Below, piece after piece: positions 52,243 to 57,371 of a DNA stretch of 57,371 bases. This stretch comes from Ilumatobacter coccineus (GTDB lineage Bacteria > Actinomycetota > Acidimicrobiia > Acidimicrobiales > Ilumatobacteraceae). A program made the position numbers and the translations under genes. The DNA is taken from NCBI GenBank assembly GCA_002748455.1, contig PDSL01000019.1:1-57371 (forward strand), written 5' to 3'. Each line of letters starts with the position of its first letter. Positions within the stretch are counted from its first letter, which is position 1. A model generated the notes under the pieces. The model ran no database searches, was not told the DNA's origin, and worked only from the letters and a program-made list of their open reading frames with translations.

Positions 52243-54533
52243 ATGTCCGATACCCCGTCCTTGTTTCCCAACCCCAACGTGCCGACGGCGTCGAACGACG
52301 ACCTCACCGGAGAGATCCCCCATCCCGCTGACGAGACATTTCCGGCAAGAGTCAACAGTCAAGCGTTGACCGACAACCTGAACCCCGATCAGCTTGATGC
52401 TGTGGTCCATCGCGGCGGTCCTCTCTTGGTGATCGCTGGGGCTGGGTCGGGCAAGACTCGGGTCTTGACCCATCGCATTGCCCATCTCATCGATAGCGGG
52501 GTTCGGCCATCGGAGATTCTGGCGATCACCTTCACCAACAAGGCTGCCGCTGAGATGCGCGAGCGGGTCGCTGACCTGGTTGGGCCGGTGGTCAAGGCGA
52601 TGTGGGTCTCAACTTTCCACTCCGCCTGTGTGCGCATCCTGCGTCGAGATGCCGATGCGGTCGGCTATCCCCGCAATTTTTCGATCTATGACCAGGCTGA
52701 TGCCGTTCGTCTGACCGGCTATGTGATCCGTGATCTCGGTCTTGATCCCAAACGCTTTGCCGCTCGTGCAGTCCACGCCCGGATCTCGATGTGGAAAAAC
52801 GAACTGGTCACCCCCGATACCGCTCAGGCTCTGGCCGATAATCCCTTCGACCGTCGTGTGGTCGAGATCTTCGCCGACTATCAAAAGCGTCTGGTCCAGG
52901 CAGGAGCGATGGACTTTGACGACCTGCTCGGCCGGGTGGTCGACCTCTTCCGGGGCCATCCCGACATCTTGGAGCACTATCGGAGGCGCTTCCGCCACAT
53001 CTTGGTCGATGAGTACCAAGACACCAATCAGGCCCAAAACGAGATCGTTCTGCTCTTGTCAGCTGAACACGGCAATGTCTGTGCATCGTCTTGGACCAGA
53101 ACTATCGCTCGACCCAGACCATCCTCGATGCTGCCAACGCGGTGATCGACAACAATGTCGAGCGCAAACCTAAGAACCTGTGGACCGACCATGGGCGTGG
53201 TGATCGGATCGTGCGCTACCACGCCGATGATGAGGGTGATGAAGCGATGTGGGTGGCCGGGACCATCCAGCAGCTGCACCGCGACGATGCGGTCAACTGG
53301 CGGGAGATGGCGGTGCTCTATCGCACCAACGCTCAAGCCCGTCTGATCGAAGAAGCCTTCTTGCGCTTAGGCATCGCCTACAAGGTGATCGGAGGTACCC
53401 GGTTTTATGATCGCCGGGAGATCCGAGATGCGATGGCCTACCTGAAAGCGGTACTCAATCCTCTCGATGAGGTCTCGGTGAAGCGGGTCCTCAATACTCC
53501 CAAACGGGGGATCGGGGCCACCAGCATCGAGCGGCTCGATCGGTTTGCCGCGGACCAGGGTGTGGCCTTTGTCGATGCCTTGCGCCGCTCGGATGAGGCG
53601 GGGGTATCGGGGGCAGCCCGGCGGGGCATTGCCCGCTTCATCACCCTGCTCGACGAGATGGCCGAGATCGCTGGCGAAGATGGGGTTGGTCCCAGCGAAC
53701 TGCTTCAAGACGTCCTCGACCGATCGGGTTATCTCGGTGAGCTCGAAGCCCAGGACACGATCGAAGCTCACGGGCGGCTCGAAAACCTCGGTGAGTTGAT
53801 CGGTTCAGCTCTCGAATTCACCGTGGTCGATGAATTCCTCGAACAGGTCGCCCTGGTTGCTGACACCGATGCCCTCGACACCGACGACCATGTGGTCTTG
53901 ATGACCCTGCATTCGGCCAAGGGCCTCGAATACCCCTGCGTCTTCATGGTTGGGGTCGAGGAAGGCATCTTCCCCCATTCCCGAGCCCTCGACTCGCCCG
54001 ACGACATGGAAGAAGAACGTCGCTTGGCCTATGTCGGGATCACCCGGGCGATGAAGCGACTCTTCGTGACCCACGCTTGGAGTCGGGTCTTGTTCGGTTC
54101 CACCCAATACAACCCGCCATCTCGCTTCCTCGACGAAATTCCCGACGAACTCATCGATGCTCGGGGCAGTGTTGAGGGTCGGTCAAGCTATGGGCGGTCT
54201 GGTTCGTCCTATCGGTCAGATGCCCGCTCGTCGTATCGCTCATCATCTCGATCGTCTCACGATCGTTCCCGACGCTGGTCATCGTCTCGCGACCGCTCAG
54301 ACCGTCATCGGGAACGGGTGGTCGATCGGGCCATGTCGGCTGCGCCAACACCATCGCATGCCGAAGAACTCGGTCTACGCATCGGTGACGATGTGGTCCA
54401 TCCGTCCTTCGGTGAAGGCGTGGTGATCGAGATTCGCGGCAGCGGCGATGCCGCTGAAGCGACGGTCAACTTTGCTGAGGCTGGCTACAAACACCTGGCC
54501 TTGGCCTGGGCTCCGCTCAAGAAACTGTCGTGA
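52243..54533 (+). pseudogene. pcrA: PcrA/UvrD-type helicase, interrupted by an internal deletion and frameshift
   Basis: The first frame (52243 to about 53083) holds motif Q, Walker A ('IAGAGSGKTRVLTHR'), motif Ia-Ic ('TFTNKAAAEMRERV') and Walker B ('ILVDEYQDTNQAQ'), then goes out of frame at 53083-53085. The second frame resumes at 'LDQNYRSTQTILDAANAVI' (motif IV) and runs to a normal C-terminal Tudor-like domain ('GLRIGDDVVHPSFGEGVV'), with a Ser/Arg/Tyr-rich linker before it. About 30-33 codons containing motif III (the GDxDQSIYxxRGA segment) are missing. As it stands no functional helicase is made. Confidence 0.88.
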
Positions 54534-54578
54534 GCCGGGGCGTCGCCCGATCATGACGACGCCCGATCACCGATTCGG

Positions 54579-56651
54579 TTAACGCTCCTTGGCGGCAGCG
54601 ACGATCGCGCCGGCCAAGTTCGACGGGAGTCGGTCGTAGCGGGAGTGCTCGACGTCATAGCGGCCTCGGCCTCCGGTCATCGCTCGGAGATCCATCGCGT
54701 AGCGGCCGATCTCCGCGGTGGGCACTTCGGCGGTGATGATCTGGGCACCGCGCTCACCGCTGGCACTACCCACGATCTGGCCTCGCCGCGAACTGAGATC
54801 GCCAAGGATGTCTCCCTGGAGCTCGGTTGGCACGGTGATCGTCAGCTGGGAGATCGGCTCCAAGATGACTGGGTTGGCAGCGGCAACAGCGTCGGCAAAG
54901 CCGAGTGCTGCCGCCGTCTTGAACGCCATATCGGACGAGTCGACCGAGTGGGTCTTGCCGTCATAGCACTCGACGCGAACATCGACGATCGGGATCTTGA
55001 GCCCAGCACCATCGGCCATTGCTTCTTCAACCCCATTGCGCACCGCGGCAACATAATTCTTGGGGATCGCCCCACCGACGATGGCATCGACAAAGTCCAA
55101 CCCAGTGCCCGACGGCACCGGCGAGATCCTCAGGTTGACCACCGCAAACTGGCCGTGGCCACCGGACTGCTTCTTGACCCGACCCTCAGCTTCAACGGTG
55201 CCGGTCACCGTGCGGCGATAGGGCACCATGACGTCATCGGTGGTGACATGGACGCCGTAGCGGTTGCGCAGACGGGCCAGGGCGACGGTGAGATGGGCAT
55301 CGCCCACCACCGACAGGGTGGTCCGTCGACTCAGCTCATCATGACCCAGCACATAGGACGGATCTTCTTGGATCAGGCGGTGGAGCGACTCGCCCAACTT
55401 GTCGTCATCGGCCTGGCTCTCGGGCACCAGGGCCACGGTGAGGTGGGCCATCGGCGGCTCGGGGAGCACGACCTTCACATTGGTCTTGGCAGCCAGGGTG
55501 GCGCCAGTCATCGACGAGATCTTGGTGATGCCGCCAATATCACCAGCGATGAGCTTGTCGGTGGGGGTATGGGTGCTCCCGCTGAGGTGGAACAGGCCGT
55601 GCATACGGATGCTGTCATTGGTGTCGACATCGGTGAGGGTTGAATCGGCTTGAACGGTTCCGCTGACCACCTTCATGATCGACACCTGGCCGACATACTG
55701 GTCGGCAACCGTCTTGAAGACCGCCACCGTGGGGGTGCCCGATGGATCGGGAGCCACCTCGGTCTCCTCGTCATCAACCATCACGGTCATGGTCCGATCG
55801 GCGGGCGATGGGCCCACATTGCAGATGTAGTAGGCGAGCCGATCAACGCCGATTCCCAGGGTGCCCGAACCGACCAAGACCGGGAACTCTGAGCAGGCCA
55901 GTACCTCGGCCGCCAACGAGGCGAGCAGCTCTTGGGCGCTGGGGACATCGCCTTCGAGATAGCGTTCGAGTGCTTCGTCGTCACCGGACACGATCTCTTC
56001 GACAACTTCTTCGTGGACCGAACGCTGGCGATCGACCATGTCCTCGGGCAGTTCCCCAATCGTTCGGCTGCCATCATCGCCATAGCGATGGGCTCGTTCG
56101 GTGATCACATCGGCGACCCCTTCGAAGGCTTCCTGTTCGCCGATCGGCAATCCAATCGGGGTAAAGCCCGACCCGAACTGGTTGCGCAGGTCGGTCAGGG
56201 TGCGTTCAAAGTTGGCGCGGGGGCGTCCTTCACGGGTGATGAACACCAGACGAGGAAGGTTGAGCTTTTCGCACTTCTCCCAGGCCAGCTCAGTGCCCAC
56301 TTCGACACCATCGGGAGCGCTGACCACGATCACCGCCAGGTCGGCGACGGCGAGCGCGGCGTCAACTTCGGCTTCGAAGTCGGGGTTACCTGGCGTGTCG
56401 ATGAGATTGATGCGATAGGTGTCGCCATCGATCGTGGTCCAATCGAAGGAGGCGACGCCCAGCGCTACCGACGACTTGCGCTCGATCTCCTCGGGGCACT
56501 GGTCGAGCACGGTATTGCCCTCGTCGATGGTTCCGGCTCGGGTGGTGACCTTGGCGGCATGGAGCAGGGCTTCGGCCAGGGTGGTCTTTCCCACTCCACC
56601 GTGACCGATCAGGGCGACATTGCGGATGTGCTCGGTAGCGAATCCCGGCAT
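54579..56651 (-). CDS. EF-G-like translational GTPase
   Basis: A 690-residue protein with the EF-G five-domain layout: G1 'ALIGHGGVGKTTLAEALL', G3 'INLIDTPGNPDFEAEV', and the domain IV/V region 'KKQSGGHGQFAVVNLRISP' and 'ADGAGLKIPIVDVRVECYDGKTHSVDSSDMAF'. It matches the actinobacterial EF-G2/FusA2 paralogue rather than the canonical factor. The G4 position reads 'FITREGRPRANFE', lacking NKxD. No ribosomal protein genes are near. Confidence 0.88.
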   Translation of the reverse strand: MPGFATEHIRNVALIGHGGVGKTTLAEALLHAAKVTTRAGTIDEGNTVLDQCPEEIERKSSVALGVASFDWTTIDGDTYRINLIDTPGNPDFEAEVDAALAVADLAVIVVSAPDGVEVGTELAWEKCEKLNLPRLVFITREGRPRANFERTLTDLRNQFGSGFTPIGLPIGEQEAFEGVADVITERAHRYGDDGSRTIGELPEDMVDRQRSVHEEVVEEIVSGDDEALERYLEGDVPSAQELLASLAAEVLACSEFPVLVGSGTLGIGVDRLAYYICNVGPSPADRTMTVMVDDEETEVAPDPSGTPTVAVFKTVADQYVGQVSIMKVVSGTVQADSTLTDVDTNDSIRMHGLFHLSGSTHTPTDKLIAGDIGGITKISSMTGATLAAKTNVKVVLPEPPMAHLTVALVPESQADDDKLGESLHRLIQEDPSYVLGHDELSRRTTLSVVGDAHLTVALARLRNRYGVHVTTDDVMVPYRRTVTGTVEAEGRVKKQSGGHGQFAVVNLRISPVPSGTGLDFVDAIVGGAIPKNYVAAVRNGVEEAMADGAGLKIPIVDVRVECYDGKTHSVDSSDMAFKTAAALGFADAVAAANPVILEPISQLTITVPTELQGDILGDLSSRRGQIVGSASGERGAQIITAEVPTAEIGRYAMDLRAMTGGRGRYDVEHSRYDRLPSNLAGAIVAAAKER

Positions 56652-56851
56652 TCTGGCTCTCCTCTAGGGTGAACAGGCGCTCGATCGCGCCCTGCTATGA
56701 CTGGTGTGACCGTCCCGCTGATCGGGTTTGATCGACAGGGGCAGAGTACCCCTCGCAGCTCCGGTAGTCCAGTGAGACGCTCTTGGCGTGGGTGAGGTGA
56801 TGTGACCGAGTCACCGTCCCACCAGTTCGCCCCCACCGGCGTTGACCGAAT

Positions 56852-57265
56852 ATGTTCAGGGTCGTGAATCGCCAATACCGTGTTGTGGTTGCCAAGCCAG
56901 GCTTGGATGGTCACGATCGCGGGGCGAAGACCATCACCCGGGCCTTGCGTGATGCCGGCTTTGAAGTGATCTATACCGGGCTGCACCAGTCGGCCGACCA
57001 GATCGCTGAAACCGTGTTGCAGGAGGATGCCGACGCTGTTGGCCTCTCTCTGCTTTCCGGTGCCCATCTCACCTTGTTTCCCCGGGTTGTCGCTGAGCTG
57101 AACGATCGGGGTCTCGACGATGTCCTCGTCTTCGGTGGCGGTGTCATCCCCGATGCTGATGTGCGAGTCCTGACGGATCAGGGGATTGCCAAGATTTTCC
57201 AGCCCGGTGCGTCATTGCGAGAGATCAGTCGATGGCTCGAATCCGAGTTGGATGGTCGAGGTTGA
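56852..57265 (+). CDS. Cobalamin-binding (C-terminal) subunit of methylmalonyl-CoA mutase-type enzyme
   Basis: A 137-residue B12-binding domain. The motif D-x-H-x-x-G is 'GLDGHDRGAKT', followed by the S-x-L region 'VGLSLLSGAH' and the G-G motif 'VFGGGVIPDAD', the three parts that hold the lower ligand and tail of cobalamin. Such stand-alone subunits pair with a separate large mutase subunit, not in this window. GTG at 56864 is an alternative start. It lies 31 bases before sucC, so succinyl-CoA made by the mutase may feed the same pathway. Confidence 0.88.
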   Translation: MFRVVNRQYRVVVAKPGLDGHDRGAKTITRALRDAGFEVIYTGLHQSADQIAETVLQEDADAVGLSLLSGAHLTLFPRVVAELNDRGLDDVLVFGGGVIPDADVRVLTDQGIAKIFQPGASLREISRWLESELDGRG

Positions 57266-57296
57266 TGTCAACTAACCAGAAAGGGACGGAACCACT

Positions 57297-57371
57297 GTGG
57301 ACCTGTTCGAATACCAGGGCAAGCAATACTTTGCCCGCTACGGCATCCCGGTCAGTCCGGGGGCGACGGCC
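57297..57371 (+). CDS. sucC: Succinate-CoA ligase beta subunit (N-terminal part)
   Basis: Only the first 25 codons are in the window, from GTG 57297 with AAAGGGA ahead of it. 'VDLFEYQGKQYFARYGIPVSPG' is the typical SucC entry (ATP-grasp). The enzyme makes succinyl-CoA/succinate in the TCA cycle. Incomplete at the window edge. Confidence 0.85.
   Translation, partial: MDLFEYQGKQYFARYGIPVSPGATA

Noticed and set aside
54645-55643. 332-residue plus-strand ORF opposite the EF-G-like gene
   Set aside because: Antisense shadow; composition is His/Gly/Asp-rich with no fold signature.

Overview
The window looks like chromosomal DNA of a high-GC actinomycete (Actinomycetota), most likely class Acidimicrobiia. 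This rests on two WhiB-family proteins, a GTG-rich and often leaderless start pattern, myo-inositol-phosphate synthase, a paired dynamin-like GTPase locus, the SenX3/RegX3-type arrangement of the Pst operon, OtsA/OtsB trehalose synthesis and an N-terminal 'EREWRHPAEI' motif on a membrane protein. The class assignment is inference. There is no phage, IS element, CRISPR array, rRNA or convincing tRNA; this is mostly core genome. GATC tetramers are strikingly dense throughout.

Layout. 0-2.5 kb: end of a sugar ABC permease, a membrane protein, a cyclase-domain protein, two WhiB proteins flanking a TatA/E-type protein. 2.6-11.8 kb: a phosphate block with ppk1, then pstS-pstC-pstA-pstB-phoU and a SenX3/RegX3-like two-component pair; a PHO-box-like set of 11-bp repeats precedes pstS. 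11.9-19.1 kb: MFS transporter, degenerate zincin-like protein, SDR-like protein, moaE, a broken mreB and an RNB ribonuclease. 19.1-24.8 kb: otsB/otsA, then a zinc/manganese ABC transporter with a Zur-type regulator and two Fur/Zur-type palindromes in the divergent promoter. 25-30 kb: a P-II protein and modABC with an HTH regulator preceded by twin palindromes. 30-32 kb: a highly structured non-coding stretch, 5-formyl-THF cyclo-ligase and ino1. 32-36.7 kb: LysR regulator and ilvBNC behind a classical attenuator with a branched-chain-rich leader peptide. 36.8-39.2 kb: an ECF sigma factor fused to a zinc-finger anti-sigma domain, membrane anchor, Thr/Pro stalk and outer domain, followed by three related ~170-bp repeat units on a ~233-bp period, each a promoter-like element followed by two stem-loops. 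39.2-48.6 kb: nucleoside phosphorylase, cysS, acyl-CoA dehydrogenase, groES, a glutaredoxin with a CsoR-type operator, two dynamin-like GTPases and a CapA protein, NYN RNase. 48.7-57.4 kb: DedA, two CrcB subunits, universal stress protein, lipoprotein, a broken pcrA/uvrD helicase, an EF-G-like GTPase, a B12-binding mutase subunit and the start of sucC.

The most novel candidate is the 36.8-39.2 kb locus: the same GCGTCACGAT promoter-like element with a shared AT-rich upstream stretch sits before the fused sigma factor and in the downstream repeat units, suggesting an autoregulated membrane-anchored sigma factor driving a small tandem family of structured RNAs. Two normally indispensable genes (mreB, pcrA) each lack about 30-40 conserved codons with a frameshift; assembly error must be excluded before treating them as real pseudogenes.
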